From positions 107,350 through 171,349 of the forward strand of contig NZ_QBKP01000004.1 in assembly GCF_003054195.1 (NCBI RefSeq): DNA of 64,000 nt. The letters run 5' to 3'. Source of the DNA: Gemmobacter caeni (GTDB taxonomy: Bacteria; Pseudomonadota; Alphaproteobacteria; Rhodobacterales; Rhodobacteraceae). The position numbers were made by a program, and so were the translations under genes. Numbering within the stretch: the first letter of the stretch is position 1; every line of letters begins with the position of its first letter. Below the pieces are notes generated by a model that saw only the letters and a program-made list of their open reading frames with translations, was not told where the DNA came from and did no database searches. This document shows, one piece after another, positions 55,038-64,000 of the stretch.

Positions 55038-56221
55038 ATGGCCGATATTGCGGGGAATACAGGGACGAAGGCGAGGCTCTTGCCTGAAAAAGCGTAACCG
55101 GCATCTTGGAGCGATCAGATGTTTCGGATTGGTTTCGGGTCAGCCTGAAAGCTGGGATGTCCTACCAGATCAATGCGACGGGAACCGGCGGGGCAAACAG
55201 CGTCGAGGAACTTCAGCTTCTGGTTCTGGACAAGACCGGTGGTATCATCGACAGCGACGGTGGCGGTTGGTATGATCGTCGGACTGTCGTGGTGGGCGGC
55301 GGTACGGGCGCCGAGGTCTTTGCCGAGGTCACGTCACGCGGGGCGACTGGCGAGTATATCCTCAGCTGGGTTTCCAGCGACAATGTCCGAAATGATGTTG
55401 AAACAACGAAAACTGCAAGGATCGGTGGTGTCACGGCAGGCGTCATCGACTGCTATCTCGACTCTGACTGGTACAAGGTCAACGCCAGGGCTGGCGTAAC
55501 CTATACTTTCCGCGTCGAGGGGGATGGAACAGCAAAGGGCCTCCCCCAACTGGAACTGACGATCCGAAGTGAACGGGGTATCGTGCTGGATGAGGCATGG
55601 GGCGGCAGAGATTACAGGGAAATCAGCTGGACGGCTGAGAAAGACGGCAAGGTGTTTCTGGATATTACCGGGCACAATCCTTATGGTATTACGTCCGATA
55701 CCGGAAAGTTCGTGCTTCTGGTGACCTCTGACCAGCGACTGCTTTCCGGCACTCGCAAGAGTGACGATCTGACGGGTGGCGAGACGGCAACCTTCATGAC
55801 CGGAAAGCAGGGCAACGATACGCTGCATGGCGGCGGCGGGAACGACACGCTGTTCGGGGGGCAAGGCAACGATCTGCTGGAAGGCGGGGTGGATTCTGAT
55901 CGGCTTTCCGGGGATGCCGGTCAGGATACTCTTCTTGGCGGTGCCGGTGCTGACCGGCTGAGTGGTGGCAAGGGGAATGACAGGCTGACCGGCGGCGCGG
56001 ATAAGGATGTCTTCCTGTTCTTCAAGGGAGGTGGCACCGACAGGATCACCGATTTCGAGGACGGGATTGATCGGATCACCTTCGGGGGCTCCATAACCTT
56101 TTCCGATCTGGTGATCCGCCAGCGTGGGGCCAATGTCTCGATCAGCGCCGATAAGGTGGAGGTTCTGGTCGAAAACATGCTTGCTTCAGACCTGATGCGG
56201 GCAGATTTTGCCTTCATCTGA
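55038..56221 (+). CDS. Secreted RTX calcium-binding protein with two PPC-like domains, split by a -1 frameshift
   Basis: The ATG at 55038 (GGGAG and GGGGA upstream) opens a peptide MADIAGNTGTKARLLPEK that stops at 55095-55097. The rest reads in another frame from TTG at 55106 or before. With one more A in the run at 55087-55091, the two join as PEKSVTGILERSDVSDWFRV. The joined unit mirrors the second PPC-like unit (VETTKTARIGG and VIDCYLDSDWYKV), so the split is within a real domain. After the second domain come four or five GGxGNDxL nonapeptides (about 55800-55990), a calcium roll, and a DFEDGIDRITF C-terminal cap. Such proteins leave by type I secretion. Codon use and GC are lower than in neighbours. 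Confidence 0.8.
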
Positions 56222-56317
56222 CGGGAAGCCTGGCCCGGCAGGGCGCGTTTTCCCGGCCGGGAGACGCGCTCCGAGTCGGGTTTTCTCTCGCTGCGCTGCG
56301 GCGTTTGCGGCAACGGC

Positions 56318-56364
56318 ATCGCCTTTGTGATCACACTTTTTCGGCGTGTGATCACAAAGGCGAT
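56318..56364. promoter_or_regulatory. Paired GTGATCAC operator upstream of sucC (19-bp inverted repeat)
   Basis: ATCGCCTTTGTGATCACAC (56318-56336) is repeated perfectly inverted at 56346-56364 around TTTTTCGGC. Inside it, GTGATCAC occurs at 56327-56334 and 56348-56355, again 21 bp apart. The site is about 100 bp before sucC. The large repeat could also form a hairpin in RNA, so a terminator for the RTX gene is an alternative reading, although the shared sdh layout favours an operator. Confidence 0.75.
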
Positions 56365-56463
56365 TTTTATGCGTCAAATCCCGCCGATCACGCAAATGCC
56401 GTTTTGAAAGCGCCTTCCATTATGGCATCACGCCCCCAAATCAGCAGCGATGGGACATGATCC

Positions 56464-57657
56464 ATGAACATCCATGAATATCAGGCCAAGGCGCTTCTCC
56501 GCAGCTATGGCGCCCCGGTTTCGGACGGCCGTGTCGTCCTGAAAGCCGAGGAAGCCAAGACCGCGGCGGGCGAACTGGACGGGCCGCTCTGGGTCGTCAA
56601 GGCGCAGATCCACGCCGGTGGCCGCGGCAAGGGCAAGTTCAAGGAACCGGAAGCCGGTGAAAAGGGCGGTGTCCGTCTGGCGAAATCGGTGGAAGAAGCC
56701 GAAACGCTGGCCAAGCAGATGCTGGGCCGCACGCTGGTCACCCATCAGACCGGCCCGGCCGGTAAACAGGTGAACCGCATCTACATCGAGGCCGGTTCCG
56801 ACATCTCGCGCGAACTCTACCTCGCGCTGCTGGTGGATCGCCAGACCAGCCGCATCTCCTTCGTCTGCTCGACCGAAGGCGGCATGGATATCGAAGAGGT
56901 CGCCGCCTCGACCCCTGAGAAGATCCTGTCCTTCTCGGTCGACCCGGCTTCGGGCCTGTCGGATTTCCACGGCCGCCGTCTGGCCTTCTCGCTGGGCCTC
57001 GAAGGGGCGCAGGTGAAGCAGATGGTCGCGCTGGCCAAGACGCTCTACAAGGCCTTCGTCGAGAAGGACATGGAGATGCTGGAGATCAACCCGCTGATCG
57101 TGACCCCGGAAGGTCAGATCAAGGTGCTGGACGCCAAGGTGTCGTTCGACGGCAACGCGCTTTATCGCCACGCCGACATTCAGGCGCTGAAGGACGAGAC
57201 CGAGGAAGACCCCAAGGAACTCGCCGCTTCGAAATTCGACCTGAACTACATCGCGCTGGACGGTGAGATCGGCTGCATGGTGAACGGCGCGGGCCTTGCC
57301 ATGGCGACCATGGACATCATCAAGCTCTATGGCGCGGAACCCGCCAACTTCCTCGACGTGGGCGGCGGTGCGACCAAAGAGAAGGTGACCGAGGCCTTCA
57401 AGATCATCACCTCGGACCCGAACGTCAAAGGCATTCTGGTCAACATCTTCGGCGGCATCATGCGCTGCGACGTCATCGCCGAGGGCGTCATTGCTGCGGT
57501 GAAGGAAGTGGGCCTGAAGGTTCCGCTGGTCGTGCGTCTGGAAGGCACCAACGTCGAGCTGGGCAAGAAGATCATCAACGAAAGCGGGCTGAACGTGATC
57601 GCGGGTGACAACCTCAGCGACGCGGCGCAGAAGATCGTGAAAGCGGTGAAGGGCTGA
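56464..57657 (+). CDS. sucC: Succinyl-CoA synthetase beta subunit (ADP-forming)
   Basis: A 397-residue ATP-grasp subunit. [38 protein letters not shown] (nucleotide-binding Lys and Gly-rich loop) and the C-terminal [18 protein letters not shown] are invariant. It converts succinyl-CoA to succinate with ATP formation, together with SucD. It is first in the suc operon; a small gene follows after 7 bp. Confidence 0.98.
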   Translation: MNIHEYQAKALLRSYGAPVSDGRVVLKAEEAKTAAGELDGPLWVVKAQIHAGGRGKGKFKEPEAGEKGGVRLAKSVEEAETLAKQMLGRTLVTHQTGPAGKQVNRIYIEAGSDISRELYLALLVDRQTSRISFVCSTEGGMDIEEVAASTPEKILSFSVDPASGLSDFHGRRLAFSLGLEGAQVKQMVALAKTLYKAFVEKDMEMLEINPLIVTPEGQIKVLDAKVSFDGNALYRHADIQALKDETEEDPKELAASKFDLNYIALDGEIGCMVNGAGLAMATMDIIKLYGAEPANFLDVGGGATKEKVTEAFKIITSDPNVKGILVNIFGGIMRCDVIAEGVIAAVKEVGLKVPLVVRLEGTNVELGKKIINESGLNVIAGDNLSDAAQKIVKAVKG

Positions 57658-57664
57658 GGCTTCG

Positions 57665-58135
57665 ATGATCCGCTGGCGTCACAGCCTGATCGCGCTGACC
57701 GTTGCCATGGCTGGGGGCATCACCCCCGGTCATGCTTCTGACAATCATATGGACGTTGAACTTAGGTTCTTCGAGTCCATCTGTGTGGCGACCGCGCCAG
57801 GACTGTCTGATCGTGACGTGCGCGCTGCCGCGAAAAAGCTTGTGGCTTCCAAGATCAAACTTGGTCCCGGCAGCAACTTTATTTCCTCGGCGGGAAAGTC
57901 TTGCGGCGCCAGCTTTAGATGGAACGGCGAGAAGCTTTCAGCAGTCCCTGAGGCGAAGGCCAAGCGGATGGTACAGGATCTTGCAAAGCGTATTGGCGCA
58001 TCAGATGTATCGCTCGAAGCGGGTCAGGGCGGCAAAGCCCTGAAGTACACAGTCAAAGCTGACAAATACCAATTCACCTTGATCTTCGAAGTCAAAGGGT
58101 CTGAACGACTCTATTCGATTTCGAAACACAGATAG
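57665..58135 (+). CDS. Secreted protein of unknown function between sucC and sucD
   Basis: A 156-residue protein. The N-terminus ([21 protein letters not shown]) is a cleavable signal. The mature part has [13 protein letters not shown] and [15 protein letters not shown], with two Cys suited to a disulfide, and ends in RLYSISKHR. No family is recognised. It is 7 bp after sucC and 12 bp before sucD, and visibly less GC-rich with more A/T-ending codons, so it looks inserted into an old operon. Confidence 0.8.
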   Translation: MIRWRHSLIALTVAMAGGITPGHASDNHMDVELRFFESICVATAPGLSDRDVRAAAKKLVASKIKLGPGSNFISSAGKSCGASFRWNGEKLSAVPEAKAKRMVQDLAKRIGASDVSLEAGQGGKALKYTVKADKYQFTLIFEVKGSERLYSISKHR

Positions 58136-58147
58136 GAGGCGCCAAAG

Positions 58148-59032
58148 ATGGCCGTACTCGTCAACGAAAATACCAAGGTTATCTGCCAGGGCATCACCGG
58201 CTCGCAGGGCACCTTCCACACCGAACAGGCGATTGCCTATGGGACCAAGATGGTCGGTGGCGTGACGCCCGGCAAGGGCGGCACCAGCCACCTTGACCTG
58301 CCGGTCTTCAACTCGGTTCACGAAGCGAAAGCCGTGACCGAGGCCAATGCCACTGTGATCTACGTTCCGCCGCCCTTCGCGGCGGACTCGATCCTTGAAG
58401 CGATCGATGCTCAGATGGAGCTGATCGTCTGCATCACCGAGGGCATTCCGGTGCTCGACATGATGAAGGTGAAGCGGGCGCTGGAAGGGTCCAAATCGCG
58501 ATTGATCGGGCCGAACTGCCCTGGCGTCATCACCCCCGGCGCCTGCAAGATCGGCATCATGCCGGGCCACATCCATCAGCGCGGCAGCGTCGGCGTGGTG
58601 TCGCGTTCGGGCACGCTGACCTATGAGGCGGTGAAGCAGACCTCCGACCTTGGTCTGGGTCAGTCCTCGGCCGTGGGCATTGGCGGCGATCCGATCAAGG
58701 GCACCGAGCACATCGACGTGCTGGAAATGTTCCTCGCGGACCCGGAAACCCATTCGATCATCATGATCGGTGAAATCGGTGGCTCGGCCGAAGAAGAAGC
58801 CGCGCAATTCCTCGCCGATGAAAAGAAGCGTGGCCGCTGGAAGCCGACCGCCGGTTTCATCGCGGGCCGCACCGCGCCGAAAGGCCGTCGCATGGGTCAT
58901 GCCGGTGCCATCGTGGCCGGTGGCAAGGGCGATGCGGAATCCAAGATCGAGGCGATGAAATCCGCCGGGATCGTGGTTGCCGACAGCCCCGCCCATCTGG
59001 GCGAAGCCGTGATGAAGGCGCTGGGCAAGTAA
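58148..59032 (+). CDS. sucD: Succinyl-CoA synthetase alpha subunit
   Basis: A 294-residue subunit. [19 protein letters not shown] binds Co[21 protein letters not shown] is the family signature, and [13 protein letters not shown] holds the phospho-His (about 252). An AGGAGG-type site precedes the start. It pairs with sucC despite the intervening gene. Confidence 0.98.
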   Translation: MAVLVNENTKVICQGITGSQGTFHTEQAIAYGTKMVGGVTPGKGGTSHLDLPVFNSVHEAKAVTEANATVIYVPPPFAADSILEAIDAQMELIVCITEGIPVLDMMKVKRALEGSKSRLIGPNCPGVITPGACKIGIMPGHIHQRGSVGVVSRSGTLTYEAVKQTSDLGLGQSSAVGIGGDPIKGTEHIDVLEMFLADPETHSIIMIGEIGGSAEEEAAQFLADEKKRGRWKPTAGFIAGRTAPKGRRMGHAGAIVAGGKGDAESKIEAMKSAGIVVADSPAHLGEAVMKALGK

Positions 59033-59037
59033 ATCTC

Positions 59038-59065
59038 GTTCCCCGGGGGTATGCCTCCGGGGAAC
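59038..59065 (+). other. Hairpin between sucD and the lipoprotein gene
   Basis: GTTCCCCGG (59038-59046) pairs with CCGGGGAAC (59057-59065), with three further pairs inside. No T-tract follows, so it may tune mRNA decay or partial termination in the operon rather than end it. Confidence 0.55.
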
Positions 59066-59084
59066 CTCTCGAAGGGAGGCGAGC

Positions 59085-59435
59085 ATGCGATTTCTGACCA
59101 TGGCCACGCTGGCGAGTGTTGCACTTGCAGGGTGTGTCACCTCCGGGCCCACAACGGGTGCCCGCAATGGCATGGCGGCCGCCGAGGCCGCCACCGGCGT
59201 TTCTGCCGCGAATATCGTCGCCTATTCCGCGAACGGGGCGGGTATAGGCGGGCTGGTTATTCAGGGCGTGCCGAACGTCCTGTTCTACAAGGCGGCCAGC
59301 ACCGACAAGGCCCAGCTCAAGGCCGCCCCGGCGCGCATTTGCGGCACCCGTGGCGTCGCATCGGCCGAGGATCGCGCGCTGGAACATCCCGAACAGATGC
59401 CGGGTGTGCGCAAGCTTGTCGTAAGCTGCAAGTGA
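59085..59435 (+). CDS. Small lipoprotein between sucD and sucA
   Basis: A 116-residue protein with a lipoprotein signal: MRFLTMATLASVALAGCVTS (lipobox LAGC, Cys17). The mature part is Ala/Gly-rich early (ARNGMAAAEAATGVSAAN), then has CGTRGVASAED and a C-terminal VSCK; the two Cys may pair. No family is recognised. An AAGGGAGG site lies just before the start. It precedes sucA by 39 bp. Confidence 0.8.
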   Translation: MRFLTMATLASVALAGCVTSGPTTGARNGMAAAEAATGVSAANIVAYSANGAGIGGLVIQGVPNVLFYKAASTDKAQLKAAPARICGTRGVASAEDRALEHPEQMPGVRKLVVSCK

Positions 59436-59474
59436 CGCCCCCCCTTCGTCCATACGTCTCAATGAGGCACTGAC

Positions 59475-62438
59475 ATGACCGATCAATCCCCCAACGCCAC
59501 GCTGAACGCGCAATCCTTCATGGACGGCGCCAATGCCGATTACATCGACCAGCTTCAGGCCCGCTATGCCGCCGACCCGAATTCGGTCGATGCCGGCTGG
59601 GCCGCTTTCTTCAAGGCGCTGGGTGACAGCGAGCTGGAAGCCAAGCGCGCCGCTGCGGGCCCGTCCTGGGCGCGCAATGACTGGCCGCAGCAACCGGCGG
59701 ACGAACTGACTGCCGCGCTGACCGGCGAATGGCCGCTGGTGCCGAAAGAGGCCAAGGGCGCGGGCAAGAAAATCGCCGAAAAGGCGGCCGAGGCCAATGT
59801 GGCCCTGACACAGGAGCAGATTCAGCGCGCCGTGCTGGATTCGATCCGCGCCATCATGATCATCCGCGCCTACCGGATTCGCGGCCACCTGGCTGCCGAT
59901 ATCGACCCGCTGGGCATGCGCGACAGTTCCAACCACCCGGAACTGGACCCGAAATCCTATGGCTTCACCGAAGCCGACATGGATCGCCCGATCTTCATCG
60001 ACAATGTGCTGGGCCTGACCCATGCCTCGATGCGGCAGATCATGGAGATCGTGAAGCGCACCTATTGCGGCACGTTCGCGCTGCAATACATGCACATTTC
60101 CGACCCTGAACAGGCCGCCTGGCTCAAGGAACGGATCGAAGGCTACGGCAAGGAAATCGCCTTCACCCGCGAAGGCCGCCGCGCCATCCTGAACAAGCTG
60201 GTCGAAGCCGAGGGCTTTGAGAAGTTCCTGCATGTCAAATACATGGGGACCAAGCGTTTCGGTCTGGATGGCGGCGAGGCGCTGATCCCCGCGATGGAAC
60301 AGATCATCAAGCGGGGCGGTAATCTGGGGCTGAAGGAAATCGTCATCGGCATGCCGCACCGCGGTCGCCTGTCGGTTCTGGCCAATGTTCTGGGCAAACC
60401 CTACCGCGCCATCTTCAACGAATTCCAGGGCGGCAGCTTCAAGCCCGAGGATGTGGATGGCTCGGGCGACGTGAAATATCACCTCGGCGCCTCGTCGGAC
60501 CGCACGTTCGACGGCAATACCGTCCACCTGTCGCTGACCGCGAACCCCTCGCACCTTGAGGCGGTGAACCCGGTCGTTCTGGGCAAGGTCCGTGCCAAGC
60601 AGGACCAGCTTGGCGATACGGAACGCCGTCAGGTTCTGCCGATCCTGCTGCATGGCGATGCGGCTTTCGCGGGTCAGGGCGTCGTGGCCGAATGCTTCCA
60701 GCTTTCGGGCATCAAGGGCCATCGCACCGGCGGCTGCATCCATATCGTCGTGAACAACCAGATCGGCTTCACCACCGCACCGCATTTCTCGCGCACCTCG
60801 CCTTATCCGACGGATATCGCGCTGATGGTCGAGGCGCCGATCTTCCATGTGAACGGCGACGATCCCGAAGCCGTGGTGCACGCCGCCCGCGTGGCGACCG
60901 AGTTCCGGCAGAAGTTCGGCAAGGATGTCGTTCTGGACATCTTCTGCTACCGCCGCTTTGGTCACAACGAGGGCGACGAGCCCATGTTCACCAACCCGAT
61001 CATGTATAACCGCATCAAGCGTCACAAGACGACGCTTCAGCTTTATACCGACCGGCTGGTGAAGGATGGCCTGATCCCGGAAGGCGAGATCGAGGACATG
61101 AAAGCCGCTTTCCAGGCCCGCCTTAACGAAGAGTTCGAGGCTGGCAAGGAATTCAAGCCGAACAAGGCCGACTGGCTGGATGGCCGCTGGAAGAACATGT
61201 CGCGCGAAGGCGAGGAATATATCGCCGGCAATACCGCGATCAAACCCGAGACTCTGGCCGAGGTAGGCACCGCGCTGACCCGTGTGCCGGACGGGTTCGA
61301 GATCCACAAGACCGTCGCGCGCCAGCTGGAAGCCAAGAAGAAGATGTTCGAGACCGGCGCCGGTTTCGACTGGGCAACGGCCGAGGCACTGGCCTTCGGC
61401 TCGCTGCAAACCGAGGGCTATCCCGTGCGTCTGTCCGGTCAGGACTGCACGCGCGGCACCTTCTCGCAGCGGCATTCGGCCTTCATCGAGCAGGGTACCG
61501 AAGAGCGTTACTATCCGCTGAACCACATCCGGGCCGGTCAGGCGCGGTATGAGGTCATCGACTCGATGCTGTCGGAATATGCGGTGCTGGGCTTCGAATA
61601 CGGTTATTCGCTGTCCGAGCCGAATGCGCTTGTGCTGTGGGAAGCCCAGTTCGGCGATTTCGCCAATGGCGCGCAGATTATGTTCGACCAGTTCATCAAC
61701 TCGGGCGAAAGCAAGTGGCTGCGGATGTCCGGTCTGGTCATGCTGCTGCCGCACGGGTTCGAAGGGCAGGGGCCTGAACATTCGTCGGCACGCCCCGAGC
61801 GCTTCCTGCAACTTTCGGCGCAGGAAAACTGGATCGTGGCGAACTGCTCGACCCCGGCGAACTACTTCCACATCCTGCGGCGTCAGATCCATCGCGATTT
61901 CCGCAAGCCGCTGGTGCTGATGACGCCGAAGTCGCTGCTGCGGCATCCGATGTGTGTCTCGACCGTCGAGGATTTCACCACCGGCTCGTATTTCCATCGC
62001 GTGCTGTGGGATGACGCCCAGAAGGGCAATTCGTCGCAGCAACTGAAGCCCGATGCCGAGATCCGGCGCGTGGTGATGTGCTCGGGCAAGGTCTACTATG
62101 ACCTGCTGGCCGAACGGGATGCCCGAGGCGCCGATGATGTCTACCTGCTGCGGGTGGAACAGCTTTACCCCTTCCCGGCGCAATCGCTGCGCGCCGAACT
62201 GGGGCGCTTCCCGCAGGCCGAGGTGGTCTGGTGTCAGGAAGAACCGAAGAACCAGGGTTACTGGAGCTTCATCGAGCCGAATATCGAATGGGTGCTGGAT
62301 CAGGTCGGTGGCGCTGCGAAACGCGCGCGCTATGCCGGCCGCACGGCCTCGGCTTCGCCCGCCACCGGCCTCGCCTCCAAACACAAAGTTGAACAGGAAG
62401 CGCTCGTGAATGATGCGCTGTCTTTCGAAGGGAAATAA
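59475..62438 (+). CDS. sucA: 2-oxoglutarate dehydrogenase E1 component
   Basis: A 987-residue thiamine-diphosphate enzyme that decarboxylates 2-oxoglutarate. The N-terminal [19 protein letters not shown] helix binds E2. [18 protein letters not shown] and [15 protein letters not shown] form the cofactor site, and [10 protein letters not shown] and [18 protein letters not shown] bind metal. [20 protein letters not shown] is the C-terminal domain signature. Standard length. sucB begins 4 bp after its stop. Confidence 0.98.
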   Translation: MTDQSPNATLNAQSFMDGANADYIDQLQARYAADPNSVDAGWAAFFKALGDSELEAKRAAAGPSWARNDWPQQPADELTAALTGEWPLVPKEAKGAGKKIAEKAAEANVALTQEQIQRAVLDSIRAIMIIRAYRIRGHLAADIDPLGMRDSSNHPELDPKSYGFTEADMDRPIFIDNVLGLTHASMRQIMEIVKRTYCGTFALQYMHISDPEQAAWLKERIEGYGKEIAFTREGRRAILNKLVEAEGFEKFLHVKYMGTKRFGLDGGEALIPAMEQIIKRGGNLGLKEIVIGMPHRGRLSVLANVLGKPYRAIFNEFQGGSFKPEDVDGSGDVKYHLGASSDRTFDGNTVHLSLTANPSHLEAVNPVVLGKVRAKQDQLGDTERRQVLPILLHGDAAFAGQGVVAECFQLSGIKGHRTGGCIHIVVNNQIGFTTAPHFSRTSPYPTDIALMVEAPIFHVNGDDPEAVVHAARVATEFRQKFGKDVVLDIFCYRRFGHNEGDEPMFTNPIMYNRIKRHKTTLQLYTDRLVKDGLIPEGEIEDMKAAFQARLNEEFEAGKEFKPNKADWLDGRWKNMSREGEEYIAGNTAIKPETLAEVGTALTRVPDGFEIHKTVARQLEAKKKMFETGAGFDWATAEALAFGSLQTEGYPVRLSGQDCTRGTFSQRHSAFIEQGTEERYYPLNHIRAGQARYEVIDSMLSEYAVLGFEYGYSLSEPNALVLWEAQFGDFANGAQIMFDQFINSGESKWLRMSGLVMLLPHGFEGQGPEHSSARPERFLQLSAQENWIVANCSTPANYFHILRRQIHRDFRKPLVLMTPKSLLRHPMCVSTVEDFTTGSYFHRVLWDDAQKGNSSQQLKPDAEIRRVVMCSGKVYYDLLAERDARGADDVYLLRVEQLYPFPAQSLRAELGRFPQAEVVWCQEEPKNQGYWSFIEPNIEWVLDQVGGAAKRARYAGRTASASPATGLASKHKVEQEALVNDALSFEGK

Positions 62439-62442
62439 GCCA

Positions 62443-63669
62443 ATGACCGTTGAAGTTCGCGTTCCCGCCCTTGGCGAAAGCGTCACCGAAGCGACCATCG
62501 CGACCTGGTTCAAGAAGCCGGGCGATGCCGTTGCCGTCGATGAAATCCTCTGCGAGCTGGAAACCGACAAGGTGAGCCTCGACGTGCCCTCGCCCGCCGC
62601 GGGCGTGCTGGGCGAGATCGTCGCACAAGAAGGTGAAACCGTCGCTGCGGCCGCGCTGCTGGCGACGATCAACGAAGGCGCCACCGCTGCCGCAGCCCCC
62701 AAGGCCGAGGCGAAAGCCGAAGCCGCCGCTGCGGTGAACTCGCCCGGTGCAGGGCCGGAAACTCCGGCTGCCCGCAAGGACGTGGAAGATGCGCCTTCGG
62801 CCAAGAAAGCCATGGCCGAGGCGGGGATTTCCGCCGCGCAGGTGCAGGGCTCGGGCCGTGACGGCCGTGTGATGAAGGAAGACGTGGCCAAGGCCGTCGC
62901 TTCTGCCGCTGCTGCCCCGGCGCCCGCCCCGGTTTCGGTGCCGCGCGCGCCGGTCCCGGCCGATGATGCCGCCCGCGAAGAGCGCGTCAAGATGACCAAG
63001 CTGCGCCAGACCATCGCGCGCCGCCTGAAGGACAGCCAGAATACTGCCGCCATGCTGACCACCTATAACGAGGTGGACATGTCCGGCATCATGGGCCTGC
63101 GCAACGAATACAAGGACGTGTTCGAGAAGAAGCACGGCGTGAAGCTCGGCTTCATGTCCTTCTTCGTGAAAGCCTGCTGCCACGCGCTGAAGGAAGTGCC
63201 CGAAGTCAATGCCGAGATCGACGGCACCGACATCGTCTACAAGAACTACGTCCACATGGGTGTGGCGGTGGGCACGCCCTCGGGTCTTGTGGTGCCGGTG
63301 GTGCGCGACGCCGATCAGATGGGCTTTGCGGCGATCGAGAAGAAGATCGCCGAACTGGGCGTCCGCGCCCGCGACGGCAAGCTGTCGATGGCCGAAATGG
63401 CGGGCGGCAGCTTCACCATCTCGAATGGCGGCGTCTATGGCTCGCTGATGTCCTCGCCGATCCTGAACCCGCCGCAGTCGGGGATCCTTGGCATGCACAA
63501 GATCCAGGACCGCCCGGTGGTGGTGAACGGCCAGATCGTCATCCGCCCGATGATGTATCTCGCGCTGAGCTACGATCACCGCATCGTGGACGGCAAGGGC
63601 GCCGTGACCTTCCTCGTCCGCGTGAAGGAAGCGCTGGAAGACCCGCGCCGCCTGTTGATGGATCTGTAA
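62443..63669 (+). CDS. sucB: Dihydrolipoamide succinyltransferase (E2)
   Basis: A 408-residue E2 of the 2-oxoglutarate dehydrogenase complex. One lipoyl domain (1-75) carries the modified Lys in [12 protein letters not shown]. After an Ala/Pro linker comes a peripheral-subunit-binding segment (about 108-145, [20 protein letters not shown]). The catalytic domain ends with [16 protein letters not shown] (catalytic His and Asp). Met at 62443 starts the lipoyl fold; the longer open frame from 62410 is the end of sucA read in another frame. A terminator follows at 63684. Confidence 0.98.
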   Translation: MTVEVRVPALGESVTEATIATWFKKPGDAVAVDEILCELETDKVSLDVPSPAAGVLGEIVAQEGETVAAAALLATINEGATAAAAPKAEAKAEAAAAVNSPGAGPETPAARKDVEDAPSAKKAMAEAGISAAQVQGSGRDGRVMKEDVAKAVASAAAAPAPAPVSVPRAPVPADDAAREERVKMTKLRQTIARRLKDSQNTAAMLTTYNEVDMSGIMGLRNEYKDVFEKKHGVKLGFMSFFVKACCHALKEVPEVNAEIDGTDIVYKNYVHMGVAVGTPSGLVVPVVRDADQMGFAAIEKKIAELGVRARDGKLSMAEMAGGSFTISNGGVYGSLMSSPILNPPQSGILGMHKIQDRPVVVNGQIVIRPMMYLALSYDHRIVDGKGAVTFLVRVKEALEDPRRLLMDL

Positions 63670-63683
63670 CAATCCAGAAGAAT

Positions 63684-63715
63684 CCCGGCCCGCTCTGTTG
63701 TGGGCCGGGGTTTTT
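63684..63715 (+). terminator. Rho-independent terminator after sucB
   Basis: CCCGGCCC (63684-63691) pairs with GGGCCGGG (63702-63709) around a 10-base loop and is followed by GTTTTT. It is 14 bp after the sucB stop, so lpd and the following genes may be expressed partly from their own promoter. Confidence 0.9.
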
Positions 63716-63738
63716 ATCGCCGTGCATATAGGGGCGAC

Positions 63739-63960
63739 ATGACAACTGACGAACTCGCGCGCATTTTCAAGGATCGGTATCAGAAAGCGCCCAAGGGTCG
63801 GGTTGTGACCACGATCCATCTTTTCGGGATCGAATTTGCCTCCGCGCTGGCGGGGAAGTCGATTAAGGAAATCTGTGCGCGCGCCGATGTCCCGGTGTCC
63901 TATCACACGGAAATTCACAAAGGCATCCGCCTCGCCGAATATGTTTCGTTGAAATCATGA
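63739..63960 (+). CDS. Small uncharacterised protein between sucB and a MAPEG gene
   Basis: A 73-residue protein (MTTDELARIFKDRY) with TIHLFGIEFASALAGKSIKEICARADVPVSYHTEIHKG, a pattern compatible with a small helix-turn-helix, but no family is recognised. It starts 24 bp after the terminator and overlaps the next gene by 4 bp (ATGA). The Met at 63739 is chosen because the open frame upstream crosses the terminator. Confidence 0.7.
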   Translation: MTTDELARIFKDRYQKAPKGRVVTTIHLFGIEFASALAGKSIKEICARADVPVSYHTEIHKGIRLAEYVSLKS

Positions 63961-64000
63961 CTCCCGAACTCACCGCCCTCGCCCTCGCGGGCCTGCTCCA
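63957..64000 (+). CDS. Start of a MAPEG-family-like membrane protein (5' end only)
   Basis: The ATG overlaps the previous stop (ATGA). The visible residues MTPELTALALAGLL open a membrane helix. MAPEG proteins beginning this way occur between sucB and lpd in related genomes as I recall them. The window ends after 14 codons, so the call is tentative. Confidence 0.5.
   Translation, partial: MTPELTALALAGLL

Noticed and set aside
56318-56364. The large inverted repeat as a simple terminator of the RTX gene
   Set aside because: It lacks a trailing T-run, lies about 100 bp past the stop, and its core matches the sdh operator in sequence and spacing, so an operator is the better reading, though not proven.
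58857-63062. A 1401-codon open frame on the minus strand over sucD-sucA-sucB
   Set aside because: It is antisense to three highly conserved genes, is rich in His/Arg/Asp as expected from reversed GC-biased codons, and has no recognisable motif.

Overview
The window reads as a chromosomal segment of a high-GC alphaproteobacterium of the Rhodobacteraceae (Rhodobacter/Paracoccus-like). Signs are the TCA genes in the order mdh, sucC, sucD, sucA, sucB, an sdhCDAB operon, the ethylmalonyl-CoA-pathway genes mch and mcl2, a TIGR02300-type acidic protein, an Fnr-type box, and intergenic hairpin elements of a kind I associate with this family. It is mostly core chromosome. I see no prophage, insertion sequence, CRISPR array or rRNA, and one tRNA (Ala-GGC).

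Layout. 1-6976: a sodium/solute symporter with its DUF4212 partner, a cNMP/CBS/DUF294 protein, a small membrane protein, a lone receiver protein, and a membrane sensor whose output domain is a DEDDh exonuclease. 6980-13499: truA, the ycjX/ycjF-like pair, a DUF2339 membrane protein and a truncated globin. 13500-14139: a long intergenic region with paired repeats. 14140-17840: ileS and a LamB/YcsF protein. 17837-30581: a tricarboxylate uptake and catabolism locus (sensor-regulator pair, TctC, a fused TctA-TctB, an isocitrate/isopropylmalate-type dehydrogenase, a PrpF-family isomerase, a 2-hydroxyacid dehydrogenase, an AbrB-type membrane protein, a GntR regulator, tcuA and tcuB). 30631-41667: assorted genes, including a CPA2 antiporter, regulators, tRNA-Ala, a metallopeptidase, an Fnr-box gene, deoD, and a divergent SHMT-like/aldo-keto reductase pair. 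41727-48487: a minus-strand block with sdhCDAB, two small lipoproteins placed inside it, and downstream a permease and a DUF1989 protein. 48783-52387: mch, DUF1737, nnrU-like, mcl2 and a TSUP permease. 52567-56221: mdh, PAP2 phosphatase, a methyltransferase and an RTX protein with a frameshift. 56464-64000: the suc operon with three extra small genes.

How the parts connect. The right half is a central-carbon hub: the TCA genes and the C4 end of the ethylmalonyl-CoA pathway (mesaconyl-CoA hydratase and malyl-CoA thioesterase, ending at malate) lie side by side. The sdh and suc promoters share one operator layout: two GTGATCAC palindromes exactly 21 bp apart with a T-rich spacer. The tct/tcu locus can feed this hub with cis-aconitate.

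Most unusual items: the sensor/exonuclease fusion with its lone receiver; the paired GTGATCAC operators; the RTX gene whose first 19 codons are separated from the rest by a one-base shift in an A-run; the combined tct-prpF-tcu locus; and small secreted or lipoprotein genes embedded in both the sdh and suc operons. All calls come from reading the sequence and translations; no database search was run.
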